A stretch of 64,000 bases of DNA from BD2-11 clade cluster bacterium bin43 (lineage in GTDB: Bacteria; Gemmatimonadota; Gemmatimonadetes; Longimicrobiales; Gaopeijiaceae): assembly GCA_002238605.1 (NCBI GenBank), contig MPMR01000011.1, forward strand, positions 62,001-126,000. The letters are read 5' to 3'. This document shows, one piece after another, positions 26,128 to 34,538 of the stretch. Below the pieces are notes generated by a model, which was not told where the DNA came from, did not search any database, and saw only the letters and a program-made list of their open reading frames with translations. Each line of letters begins with the position of its first letter. Position 1 is the stretch's first letter. The translations under genes and the position numbers were made by a program.

Positions 26128-26976
26128 TCAAAGTGCACACACCGTACACGGCGTCGCATCATCCTCTTCGTCTAGTGCCTCGCCCAACACCTCCATGAGG
26201 GGGAGATTCACGCGCTTCTTGGCAGCCCGTGAAACGGCGGCTTCGTGCCGCTCCAGAATCTCGTCCCGCCGGGATCTCAGTTCCAGCAGGGTTTCACCTC
26301 CTGACCAGGTGTACTGCCGACCGCGCATGGCGTGGCTGCCAAAGTCTGCATCGCCGTAAACGCCCGCATCGGAAAGCACTTTCCGTTCGATGGCGACAGC
26401 TCGCTCGAACAACTCGGGATGCCGCTCGGCAAGGCCGATCCACTCAGCCTTCCGCTGGTAGAAGCAGAAGTAACACCCAGATCGGGTCCGCCAATCGTAG
26501 TACTCCGGGAGTCCGATACCAGCATCCGCGAGTATCCGCATTACCCCATCGCGGTCGATGCCGTCCTCGATGAAGGGGAACCGGGTTTGGATGTTGGATT
26601 TAGTGGAGATGTAGCCCTTCCGGTTCGACTCGTCGGCGCGTATCGCCACGTAAGATGTCGCCGGCGCGTCACCGATCCATTCCTCGATCGGTTTGATCTT
26701 CATGTTTTTTGTGCACCACCGCATCTGGGGAGAAGGCAGGGTCCCGCGAAACACCTCAAACCAGTGGTCGAAGCCCCGTAGCGCGTTGAGGCGGGCGATC
26801 GGCTTGCCGAGGATGACCTCCAAGCGGGTAAGGTACTCGTATGTCTCGGGGAGTTCGGCACCGGTGTCACAGAAGAAGTACTCCATCTCGGGCACCGTTT
26901 CCCGAAGGTACACGGCGAGCGCGCTGGAGTCTTTACCTCCCGAGATGCCGCAAATGTGGCGAGTGGTGTCAGCCAT
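26128..26976 (-). CDS. sspD: PAPS-reductase-like PP-loop protein of the phosphorothioation system
   Basis: The 282-residue protein opens with the PP-loop S-G-G-K-D-S at residues 12-17 of the ATP-pyrophosphatase/PAPS reductase superfamily. It continues with F-F-C-D-T-G-A-E-L-P-E-T and M-R-W-C-T-K-N, a Cys pair in G-C-Y-F-C-F-Y-Q-R-K, and ends C-T-V-C; these cysteines could hold an iron-sulfur cluster, as in DndC. In the SspABCD system SspD is the ATP pyrophosphatase that activates the DNA backbone for sulfur transfer. The start overlaps the end of sspC by 8 bases, and the gene order after cysteine desulfurase, DUF4007 protein and ATPase is the diagnostic one. Confidence 0.85.
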   Translation of the reverse strand: MADTTRHICGISGGKDSSALAVYLRETVPEMEYFFCDTGAELPETYEYLTRLEVILGKPIARLNALRGFDHWFEVFRGTLPSPQMRWCTKNMKIKPIEEWIGDAPATSYVAIRADESNRKGYISTKSNIQTRFPFIEDGIDRDGVMRILADAGIGLPEYYDWRTRSGCYFCFYQRKAEWIGLAERHPELFERAVAIERKVLSDAGVYGDADFGSHAMRGRQYTWSGGETLLELRSRRDEILERHEAAVSRAAKKRVNLPLMEVLGEALDEEDDATPCTVCAL

Positions 26977-29900
26977 TTTCTATCCTCTTGGTACACGAAT
27001 CTATCCGGTCTTCCGGCTGTCCGCACGTTTGTTCTGGTAGGAGTTGTTCGCCAAGCAGTGCGAGCACCGCCTGTTGCGCGCGATGCCGTGAACCCATCCT
27101 TCTTGCTAACTCGTCGAGGGTGAGGTCAAGGGCTTTGGCTACGTCTTCACGCTCGTGGTGATCAACTCCCACTAGCCGGATGTGCTCACTACCATCCGGG
27201 CGAGTGAAGGCTACGCGGATCGCGCTGAACGGGCCGCCACCGTCGGCTCGGCGCTCGGCGTGAAGCGCAACGAGTCGCTGAAATGCGGCTATTTGCCGGG
27301 CGAGCTCGTGGTCAAAATGTGACTTGTCGCCGTCGGTCCATTCTGCGGGAGCCTTCTTTGCCACGACGGTAGCGATGGCGCTGATCCAGTCCTTGTCCGT
27401 GTCCACGCTGTCGTTGGCGAGGGTTAGGACAAATGCCCGGATCTCTGGGTTCAGGACCTCGTTCTTGAGAGCAGCCGCTTGGCCGCTGACGGCGAGCGGC
27501 GAAATCTCGGCGGCGGTCTCAAGAAGAAGTGCGAGGAGCTCGCTTAGCAGTCGGTCGTAGCGGCCCCCAAGTTCGGCGAGGGCTTCGGCGAGACGCTCGG
27601 CATACTGATCTGTCCAGGCGTAGGTGCCTGTGTCTGGAGGAACCGTTGGAAGTCCGAGGGCACTCGGAAGGCTTCCGAATAGCAGTTCGTCAGGTTCTAC
27701 TGCAGCCAAGAGGGCCTCTCTCGCTCTCAGGGTCGCGGGACTCAGGTCGCGCGTGTGCAGGCTGAAGTTGGCGAGCCGCCGAGCTTGGGAGACCAGGTGA
27801 CCGACAATGGCGAGGACGTTTGCAACTCGGTGTCTTCGGAACCCCGGCCGCACCCCGAGCCGTTCTGCGAGTGCATCGACAACCTGCTGACGTGCACCCG
27901 TCGTATTGGCAAAGTGCTTCACGTCGAAGTGACGTGGGTTGCGGACCAGCCGCTCCGACATCTCGGTAGTAAGCAGGGGTATGAAGGTGCCATGTTCGTA
28001 GATCGCGATCTCGTCGCTGAAGGCGAGTAGCGCCGCTGTGACGAAGACCGGAATGACGCTGGCCTTCATCCCCACGGGGGGAGAGAGCAGCGCCGCGTAG
28101 ATGTCGTTGAGGTTGATGCGGCGAGTCCTGGCGCGCATGAACTCGCCTTCGAGGACTCGCCATGCGGGCTGAAGCGAGACATCGGTGGGCATGCGGAAGA
28201 CCGCGCCCGTGTCGGAGTCGCCACCGTGAAGTCCGGTGCGTTCCAGAAACGCCCTGTACATGGCGACCTCCGGTCCGTAGCCATCTAGCCCCAAGCCTGG
28301 CTCGGAACCCTGCTCAATCATGGCCTTGAGCAGGAGACGCCGGGCTTTCGCTCCTTGGGAGGTCAGGGCAGTACGGTTGAGCATTTCATTGCGGACCGTC
28401 GGTGTGAACGGATACGTAGCATCGGCTGCCTGCGATAGTGCGGTGCTGCCACGACCGGCTCGCAGCTCCTGCACACCGGAGGCCTCGAGCAGAACCCACA
28501 TGCAGGCATCAGCGCTGAATGTGGCATTGAGGAAGTGTTCGAGTGCTATGCGTGTCTCCGCCAACCGCTCCCCAAGTTCGCGCCGGGCCACCCAGTCCTC
28601 TTTGACCGATGGATCCTCTAGTACGCTCGTCACGACCGCGACCTCACGCGCCGCTTGGTCTAGCGCGGTTAGGTCTTGCGGGATTGCAGCGACTGTCGGC
28701 TTTGCCGCCGTCGAGGAGCGGGTAAGGCCGAGTTCTTGGTGAAGTGACCCAACGACGAGCAATGCTTCGCCGTCATAGGGGGAAAACGGATCGAGAGGCT
28801 CGATGCGCTCACTGCCATCCACATAACGTCTGGAGAACACACGCAACACATCGTGCTTCGCGCTATGCCGCGCCGCCACTACCGGGCGGGGCTTGCTGTT
28901 CGCCGACAGGATATCAACCAGGGGCCGGAGCTGCACTCTCCTCCGGGCGGCGTCGAGCAGGCGCCGGATGTCGATATCGGTTCCTTGCCAAAGCCGGTAC
29001 TCGTCGGCGTAGTCCCGATAGGTAACGATGCCTGCCGTCTCAAGTTCGGCGAGCGTATCGCTCACATGGGTGCCGGTGTGGGCGAGCACGGGGCGGGACG
29101 CCCGAATCACGCCCGTGGTCGACACCAGATTGAGTATGGCGATCGTCTTGGCCAGCTGCGTCTGTCGCTTGGAAAAGCCGTGGATGTCCCGCAGTCGGGT
29201 TGCTACCTCAGTCCAGCGGCTCGATTGGCGGTCGGACAGAGTCCCCAGAGTACCGCTGGCGACAAAATAGTCGTAGACGGTGTCGAGACCGATTGATGGA
29301 AGCCGTCCCCGCTTCGGCAACTTGGTGCTTTCCAAGAAGAATGCCGCGCTTGCCGGCTCCGGGCTGGTCAGGAAGGAGAACATGGTACGTTCGTGCTGCC
29401 CGTATCGGCTGCACAATTCGGGCAAGATGGCGGCGGCAAGAGGATGAAGCGGATAGCAGGACGCCACGACGCTCGGGTCCGCGAGGTCCGTGATGCCGAG
29501 TGAGCGCATAGTCCTGGCCTGGACCCGGGCCCAGCGAGCGATGCGGTTGTTGAGTCCATCGTCTTGGACTCTGAAGACGGTCCCGATGAGAGCGCGGCTC
29601 TGGTTACCCGATTCGATGTAGGCGATGTTCTCGAAACGCCCCTGCACCTTGGCCCACTCCCGCCGTTGCGGACCGTCGGTATCAGCCAGATAGTCCTCGA
29701 AGGAAAGGTGCTGCAGCGTAAGCATGAAGATGGGAAGCCCCACACCTTGGCCTGCTTCCGCGAGTTGCTGGAGCAAATAGGGGTCGGCGTCGCTGCTGTC
29801 TCGAATCGCTTCCAGGTTTTTGCCGAATTCGTCAATCACCAGCAGCAGCGGTGCATCGCTTGCCAAGCAAGAGGCAACTTCGACTAGTGCCGCTGGCGAC

Positions 29901-30436
29901 GGTCCGGTTCGTCGGGGATCGTGGGTCGCTGCATCCTTTAGCGCTCCTCTGAGCGCAGCGGCGGCGCGGAACCTGGTGGCCGGAGGAATCTCGCCATAGG
30001 TGCCCAGGACGGCTTTATGGAGTCCCCGGAGTACAGTATGGCTGAGGGGTTCGCGGTTGGCGGTAACCAGACCACGATGAAATCCGGTGACAAGGGTCTG
30101 GTGACGCTGGTGGACCTGCCGCATCAGCTCTGCAATGTGCGGGGAGGAGTCGCCCATCAGCTTCCATGCGACATCTCGCGTCGGACTGGCGGGGCCGAAT
30201 GCGGCGTCAAGCACCAAAGCAAGCGACGATTTGCCGGAGCCGTAGGGTCCGGTGAGCGACCAAGCGCCTCCCGATGGCTCAGCTGCCGCAACCGCCGTAA
30301 TCCGCGTAATGGCATCGAGTGCGCGCGCGGTAAGGATGTATCCGTCGAGCGGTTCGGGTCGGCCGGAATCACGTTCGAGATTCGCGGAGCGAGAGAATCG
30401 GGGAAGGACCCGAATGTAGTCGGCGAGGACTTCCAT
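26969..30436 (-). CDS. sspC: Large P-loop ATPase of the phosphorothioation system
   Basis: An 1155-residue protein with Walker A G-P-Y-G-S-G-K-S at 63-70 and Walker B L-L-L-V-I-D-E-F-G-K around residue 200. The rest is largely helical without a motif I recognise; the C-terminus contains a T-C-G and S-C-T pair. By place and type it is the SspC ATPase, thought to drive the DNA transactions of the SspBCD complex. BREX BrxC proteins have a similar build, but no pglZ, pglX or brxL is near. It begins in a TAATG overlap with the sspB stop at 30436, so the two are coupled. Confidence 0.8.
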   Translation of the reverse strand: MEVLADYIRVLPRFSRSANLERDSGRPEPLDGYILTARALDAITRITAVAAAEPSGGAWSLTGPYGSGKSSLALVLDAAFGPASPTRDVAWKLMGDSSPHIAELMRQVHQRHQTLVTGFHRGLVTANREPLSHTVLRGLHKAVLGTYGEIPPATRFRAAAALRGALKDAATHDPRRTGPSPAALVEVASCLASDAPLLLVIDEFGKNLEAIRDSSDADPYLLQQLAEAGQGVGLPIFMLTLQHLSFEDYLADTDGPQRREWAKVQGRFENIAYIESGNQSRALIGTVFRVQDDGLNNRIARWARVQARTMRSLGITDLADPSVVASCYPLHPLAAAILPELCSRYGQHERTMFSFLTSPEPASAAFFLESTKLPKRGRLPSIGLDTVYDYFVASGTLGTLSDRQSSRWTEVATRLRDIHGFSKRQTQLAKTIAILNLVSTTGVIRASRPVLAHTGTHVSDTLAELETAGIVTYRDYADEYRLWQGTDIDIRRLLDAARRRVQLRPLVDILSANSKPRPVVAARHSAKHDVLRVFSRRYVDGSERIEPLDPFSPYDGEALLVVGSLHQELGLTRSSTAAKPTVAAIPQDLTALDQAAREVAVVTSVLEDPSVKEDWVARRELGERLAETRIALEHFLNATFSADACMWVLLEASGVQELRAGRGSTALSQAADATYPFTPTVRNEMLNRTALTSQGAKARRLLLKAMIEQGSEPGLGLDGYGPEVAMYRAFLERTGLHGGDSDTGAVFRMPTDVSLQPAWRVLEGEFMRARTRRINLNDIYAALLSPPVGMKASVIPVFVTAALLAFSDEIAIYEHGTFIPLLTTEMSERLVRNPRHFDVKHFANTTGARQQVVDALAERLGVRPGFRRHRVANVLAIVGHLVSQARRLANFSLHTRDLSPATLRAREALLAAVEPDELLFGSLPSALGLPTVPPDTGTYAWTDQYAERLAEALAELGGRYDRLLSELLALLLETAAEISPLAVSGQAAALKNEVLNPEIRAFVLTLANDSVDTDKDWISAIATVVAKKAPAEWTDGDKSHFDHELARQIAAFQRLVALHAERRADGGGPFSAIRVAFTRPDGSEHIRLVGVDHHEREDVAKALDLTLDELARRMGSRHRAQQAVLALLGEQLLPEQTCGQPEDRIDSCTKRIENG

Positions 30437-31434
30437 TACGGCAGCCTTGCGACAGCAGGATGCATCAGTTTGTTCCCCTTCATGCCAATTTGGCAGTTGT
30501 CGGCTGGTTCTCTATAGTACGCATCCAGGACTTTGTTGGCGACCTGGTTTGGCTCTTCCGACCACGAGAGTTGGGAACCGGCCGTGGTGCCCACCAGGTC
30601 CAGCTCGTCCGTGCGCGCAACGGCGGGCTCTAGCCCGGCGAGGAATTCGCCTTCGGTAAGCTTGAACGCCCTCCCCGGAGCACCTGGCTCACGAGCCAGA
30701 CGACTGAGCGTGATCGTGTTCCCGCCCGTCTTGGTGCGGCTGATGTAGTCCAAGGCGGTGTAGGTCAGAATTTCCGACGGCAGAGTGGGCTTCTCACCCA
30801 GCGTGAACCGGTAGCCCTCCGTCGTGGCCGAGCGTCCGATCAAGTTCAGTTCACGAAGAGGACAGTCCAGGATGTCGTCGATGCCGGTGCGCTTGCGCTT
30901 GGAGTGGTCCGGCGAAGCATATGTACGCAGCAGAGCGCTCACGTCTTTCTTTATTGAGGATGGATGTGGCTTGGTCCACTCGGCGGCGTCGAGCTGCATG
31001 TTGATGGCCGCCTGGAGGTCGTCGTCCGTGAACTCGACGGCATGGAATTCGTGGAAGGCAAGCCACCACACGGGCAGCCGCGAGGGTGGCGCTAGTAACA
31101 TCCAATGCAACAGCCAAAGTGTCCCCGGATCTTCCATGTACCGGTCCCATCCGGCGTTGCCGAACAACCTATGGCCTAGATCGGTGGGAATGAGATTGGG
31201 CACGCGCCTGCTGCGAGACCTCTTGTCTTCCCTGATGAGCTTGGCGGCGAGGCCCCAGAAGCGGATGGCCCGAACCATGTTCTTGCCAACTCCGATCTCA
31301 ACGGTGGCGTCCCTCCGGAGGAAGACGCCAGGGTCTTTCTCCACGAAAGCGTAGGCCTTGCGAAACCACCCGTAACGGGGATGGAACGTCTCGTGTCTAG
31401 CGAACGACTTCACGGCCGCTTCGACTAATCGCAC
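30436..31434 (-). CDS. sspB: DUF4007 protein of the phosphorothioation system
   Basis: The 332-residue protein has the DUF4007 opening (F-A-R-H-E-T-F-H-P-R-Y-G-W-F-R-K-A) and G-V-G-K-N-M-V-R-A-I-R-F-W, W-L-L-H-W-M-L-L, then S-I-K-K-D-V-S-A-L-L-R-T-Y. DUF4007 is the domain of SspB, described as the DNA-nicking component that opens the way for sulfur insertion in one strand. The GTG start at 31434 directly follows the TAG of the cysteine desulfurase gene, and its stop overlaps sspC. The strict order sspA-sspB-sspC-sspD supports this naming. Confidence 0.88.
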   Translation of the reverse strand: MRLVEAAVKSFARHETFHPRYGWFRKAYAFVEKDPGVFLRRDATVEIGVGKNMVRAIRFWGLAAKLIREDKRSRSRRVPNLIPTDLGHRLFGNAGWDRYMEDPGTLWLLHWMLLAPPSRLPVWWLAFHEFHAVEFTDDDLQAAINMQLDAAEWTKPHPSSIKKDVSALLRTYASPDHSKRKRTGIDDILDCPLRELNLIGRSATTEGYRFTLGEKPTLPSEILTYTALDYISRTKTGGNTITLSRLAREPGAPGRAFKLTEGEFLAGLEPAVARTDELDLVGTTAGSQLSWSEEPNQVANKVLDAYYREPADNCQIGMKGNKLMHPAVARLP

Positions 31435-32595
31435 CTAGGCTACCTCCTCGGTCATCCTGCGAACGAATTCAACCGCCGCGACAGCGCGCTCGACACCGGC
31501 TTCGATGTCTTCCGGTGTAGTGAAGCGGCCTAGGCTGAACCTAACCGCTTCGTAGGCCGCGGCACGAGATAGTCCCATGGCGAGGAGTACCCGGGAAGGT
31601 TCGATTGAGCCCGAGCTACAGGCGCTACCTGTAGACACCGCGACGGGCTCCATGTTGATCACGACCGCGTCTGCATCGGCGCCACGAAAGAGGACGTTGG
31701 CCGTGTTCGGAAGCCTGCGTGAGACGTCTCCGATGTCTGAAACGCTGGGCAGCTTCGATTTCAGGACAGCCGTAAGACGATCACGGAGCTTAGCAACACG
31801 AGCCGACTCGCACTCTCGGTCTTCGGCGGCAATGCGGGCCGCCACACCGAACCCGGCGATGCCGGCGACGTTCAACGAGCCCGACCTCAGCCCCCGTTCG
31901 TGACCGCCTCCGTGAATGATCGGTTCCAGCCGCCGTAGGCTGTGGCGAGTTCCCACGAGGGCCCCGACACCGCTCGGGCCGCACATCTTGTGACCGCTGA
32001 GCGACACGAGATCCGCACCGGAACGCTCCATATCGAACGGAAGTCTACCGGCAAACTGCGTGACATCAGAATGGACCAACGCCCCGACCGAATGGGCTCG
32101 CTCGGACACTTCCCGAACCGGATTCAGCACTCCGGTTTCGCCGTTCGCCGCCGTCAGCGACACTAGCTGCACGTCGATATCGAGCAGCGTATCCAAGGCT
32201 TGAAGATCAACGAACCCCCCGGCGGTCACTGGGATGATGTCCAGCTTCGCCAGCCCCCGGTCTTCGAGCCATCGGGCGGTTCGCAAGACGGAAGCGTGCT
32301 CGACCGCTGAGATCACGATCCGGCGCCGGTTTGTCGGTGCCCTTTCCATGAGGCCGCGGAGAGCGAGGTTGTTGGCTTCGGTCGCGCTCGCCGTAAAGAC
32401 TGTATCCGCAGGGCGACCGCCGACGAGCGCGGCGACGCGTTCGCGGGCCTCGTCAACTCTGGCGGTCTGGCGCCGCCCGAATCCATGCGTGGAGGATGCG
32501 TTGCCGGTGCCTTCCATGAGGATTGGCACCATGGCCTCGGCCACACGCGGATCGAGCGGCGCCGACCCGTTGTAATCGAGGTACACTTCTTTCAT
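31435..32595 (-). CDS. sspA: Cysteine desulfurase (sulfur donor for DNA phosphorothioation)
   Basis: A 386-residue class V aminotransferase-fold, PLP-dependent cysteine desulfurase. The cofactor lysine is Lys203 in S-G-H-K-M-C-G-P, the substrate histidine is in A-V-E-H-A-S (His100), and the persulfide cysteine is Cys326 in S-T-G-S-A-C-S-S-G. Length and motifs are those of the IscS/DndA/SspA group. Placement directly before the DUF4007 gene shows that it is the dedicated sulfur donor of this operon rather than a housekeeping IscS. It starts at ATG 32595, 51 bases after the Fic gene ends. Confidence 0.9.
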   Translation of the reverse strand: MKEVYLDYNGSAPLDPRVAEAMVPILMEGTGNASSTHGFGRRQTARVDEARERVAALVGGRPADTVFTASATEANNLALRGLMERAPTNRRRIVISAVEHASVLRTARWLEDRGLAKLDIIPVTAGGFVDLQALDTLLDIDVQLVSLTAANGETGVLNPVREVSERAHSVGALVHSDVTQFAGRLPFDMERSGADLVSLSGHKMCGPSGVGALVGTRHSLRRLEPIIHGGGHERGLRSGSLNVAGIAGFGVAARIAAEDRECESARVAKLRDRLTAVLKSKLPSVSDIGDVSRRLPNTANVLFRGADADAVVINMEPVAVSTGSACSSGSIEPSRVLLAMGLSRAAAYEAVRFSLGRFTTPEDIEAGVERAVAAVEFVRRMTEEVA

Positions 32596-32646
32596 CGTGC
32601 CATCATGCGACCTCCAAACGCGCCCTTGGCCAGAGTCCTCAGGAAT

Positions 32647-34215
32647 CTACGCAAACCGAGTTGCAGCCGTCGAGCATTTCCCGGGATTTACCACTTCCTT
32701 GCCGAAACATCGCCTGTACAACTCCTCCACCCACTCCACCTCCTCCGTGGACAGCCCCTTGAACTCGCAGGCACGCGCCCTCTCGGACAACCTGCCGTGG
32801 TTCTGCCGGAGAAACTGCGCCAGCAGGTTGGTGGTTGTCTCCGGCATGTCTGCAATGTCCTCCTGGACGCGTCGCGCAAACTCTTCGTATCCCTCCAGAT
32901 ACGCGATTTCCCCGGGAAGATCCCGGGTCACTGTCTCCTCGACACACTTGTAGAGGAACTCGGCGTGGGCCGTTGCGTCGAAGAAACGGTAGTAATCGAC
33001 CGTGTCGTTCAGGACCTCGACGTTGTGTCGCCTCGTCGTGCGCCAATCGACCAGAGGGAGTACCTCCCGGGAATAGCTGGTTAGAACCTCACGGTAGTCA
33101 GTGAGTCGCCTCAGCATCGCGACGCTCACCGGGAACACCATGTCCGGCGGGTTGTAGCCGGCGCGGGCCAGCACATGGTGGATCAGCCAGCGGTGGAGGC
33201 GTCCATTCCCGTCCTCGAACGGGTGGATGTAGACGAAGCCGAACGACAGGGCGGCCGCCACTACAACGGGATCGAAGGGCGTTGCCTGATTCTGCTGCGC
33301 GTATTCTACGAGCCCCCGGATGAGGTCGGGCAGATCCTCCGGACGTGCGCTGACGTGCACCGGGATGGGATCCATGGTCGCCCGGTCACGCACCCCGATC
33401 CATCCACCTTCGGTCCTGAGCCCAAGCTGCACGAACCGCGCATCGCCTATCACGATCTTCTGCAGGCGCTCGAGTTCATCGTCGGTGAGGTCGCGACGGC
33501 CGGCGTCGGCGGTCGCCCAGGCCCAACGCAGGCGTCGATCTTGCCGCGCGTGTTCTCCCTCGATCTCAAAGGACGCCTTGCTGTCGTCGTAGGGAAGAAG
33601 CTGGGCAGCGCGGCGGACGATTTCAGGGTGGGTCCGTCCGACGATCTGCCGGGCTTCCGCATCGAGCCGCATCCGCGCATAGCGATCGAGTTCGGGGGTC
33701 CGGCGCACCATCGGACAGAAGCGCTGCGTACCCGGGAGATTGTTCCGGACTCGGTGGCGTCGCGAGAGCGGGCCGCTCTCGGGAGCAAACTGAAGTTCGG
33801 GATCCACCACCGGAACGGCTTTCACCTTGCCGGCGTCCGGCAGATCCAGCCGCACGTCCATCAGCCACTCGTAGAGGAACCAGATCCGACGGGTGTACTT
33901 GCCCGTAGGCTTGTCGCGCACCATCCGGACGATGTCCGCTGGCCCGACTCGCCGGAAGAGCGCGCGCAGCACGGCGAGGCTTGCGCCCTCCCATTTCACG
34001 GCAAACTCGAGTTGGTCCGCGAGGCTCTCTTCGGGTGCGAGACTCGGAGCGAACATGCGCCACTGGCGCGTGGAGTCGGGATGATGGCGGTTTGCGATCG
34101 CTACCAGGCGTGACGGAGGTGGTACCCGAAGATCGTACTCGGCGATGAGCGCCGCGTAGCCGGCAGGCGTTCCCGGTTCGGGTAGGGCTGGCCATCGGTG
34201 GTTCACGACCGACAC
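32647..34215 (-). CDS. Fic-family AMPylator with N-terminal inhibitory motif
   Basis: The 522-residue protein carries the Fic catalytic motif H-P-F-E-D-G-N-G-R at 331-339 and an N-terminal inhibitory helix motif S-x-x-x-E-G at residues 215-220 (Ser215, Glu219, Gly220), placing it among class II, self-inhibited Fic proteins. Fic enzymes usually transfer AMP to hydroxyl side chains of target proteins. The C-terminal 130 residues are helical. It is encoded first in the same direction as sspABCD with a 51-base gap, so it may be cotranscribed. The start is GTG 34215, about 17 bases after the nearest Shine-Dalgarno; an in-frame GTG three codons later is an alternative. Confidence 0.85.
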   Translation of the reverse strand: MSVVNHRWPALPEPGTPAGYAALIAEYDLRVPPPSRLVAIANRHHPDSTRQWRMFAPSLAPEESLADQLEFAVKWEGASLAVLRALFRRVGPADIVRMVRDKPTGKYTRRIWFLYEWLMDVRLDLPDAGKVKAVPVVDPELQFAPESGPLSRRHRVRNNLPGTQRFCPMVRRTPELDRYARMRLDAEARQIVGRTHPEIVRRAAQLLPYDDSKASFEIEGEHARQDRRLRWAWATADAGRRDLTDDELERLQKIVIGDARFVQLGLRTEGGWIGVRDRATMDPIPVHVSARPEDLPDLIRGLVEYAQQNQATPFDPVVVAAALSFGFVYIHPFEDGNGRLHRWLIHHVLARAGYNPPDMVFPVSVAMLRRLTDYREVLTSYSREVLPLVDWRTTRRHNVEVLNDTVDYYRFFDATAHAEFLYKCVEETVTRDLPGEIAYLEGYEEFARRVQEDIADMPETTTNLLAQFLRQNHGRLSERARACEFKGLSTEEVEWVEELYRRCFGKEVVNPGKCSTAATRFA

Positions 34216-34538
34216 CGTCGAATCACGATTTGCCCTCCTCTTCAGAAAATCGTCACAACACGTAAGATATCGTCACGGTACTGACAATGGCAGAGAATAT
34301 AATCACTTCTTGCACGTACAGGGAAAACCGTTCACCCCAGTCCTGGACCGTGGGCCCTCCACACCCACCCCCTGTCTCAACGAACGCGATTCCCGTATTC
34401 TGGGAATGCATGGCTGTCCAGCAAGCGCGCTCGCCCCCTCTGGCCGAGCTTCTTCGTCGGGCTCGTCGTCTTCGGACAGCGCAGTAGCCGCGATGCAGGA
34501 GCGGCCGGCGGGTGTTGCGCGTGGAACCGGCGAGTAGT
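34216..34538 (-). promoter_or_regulatory. Leader of the Fic-ssp operon with direct repeats
   Basis: This 323-base gap holds no convincing gene. ATCGTCAC occurs at 34249-34256 and 34269-34276, exactly 20 bases apart (two helical turns), just upstream of a GAGGAGGG ribosome site, as expected of an operator. On the minus strand that site is 7 bases from a GTG opening an 8-codon frame (MIRRCRS and stop) whose TGA overlaps an internal GTG of the Fic frame; a tiny coupled leader peptide is possible. Confidence 0.4.

Noticed and set aside
26128-30436. BREX system (PAPS-reductase-like gene plus large P-loop ATPase)
   Set aside because: No PglZ, PglX or BrxL gene is present, and the DUF4007 and cysteine desulfurase genes fit SspABCD instead.
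19317-32595. Dnd (double-strand) phosphorothioation system
   Set aside because: A DndD-like ATPase is present but there is no DndB, and the modification genes are of the DUF4007/SspB type; Ssp is the better fit.
31435-32595. Cysteine desulfurase as supplier of selenium for the TGA-containing peroxiredoxin
   Set aside because: IscS-like enzymes can release selenium, but operon context ties this one to DNA phosphorothioation; a link to the gene at 2627 is unsupported.
34287-34537. Small plus-strand frames upstream of the Fic gene
   Set aside because: No ribosome-binding site, no recognisable motif, low-complexity Ser/Arg-rich translation.
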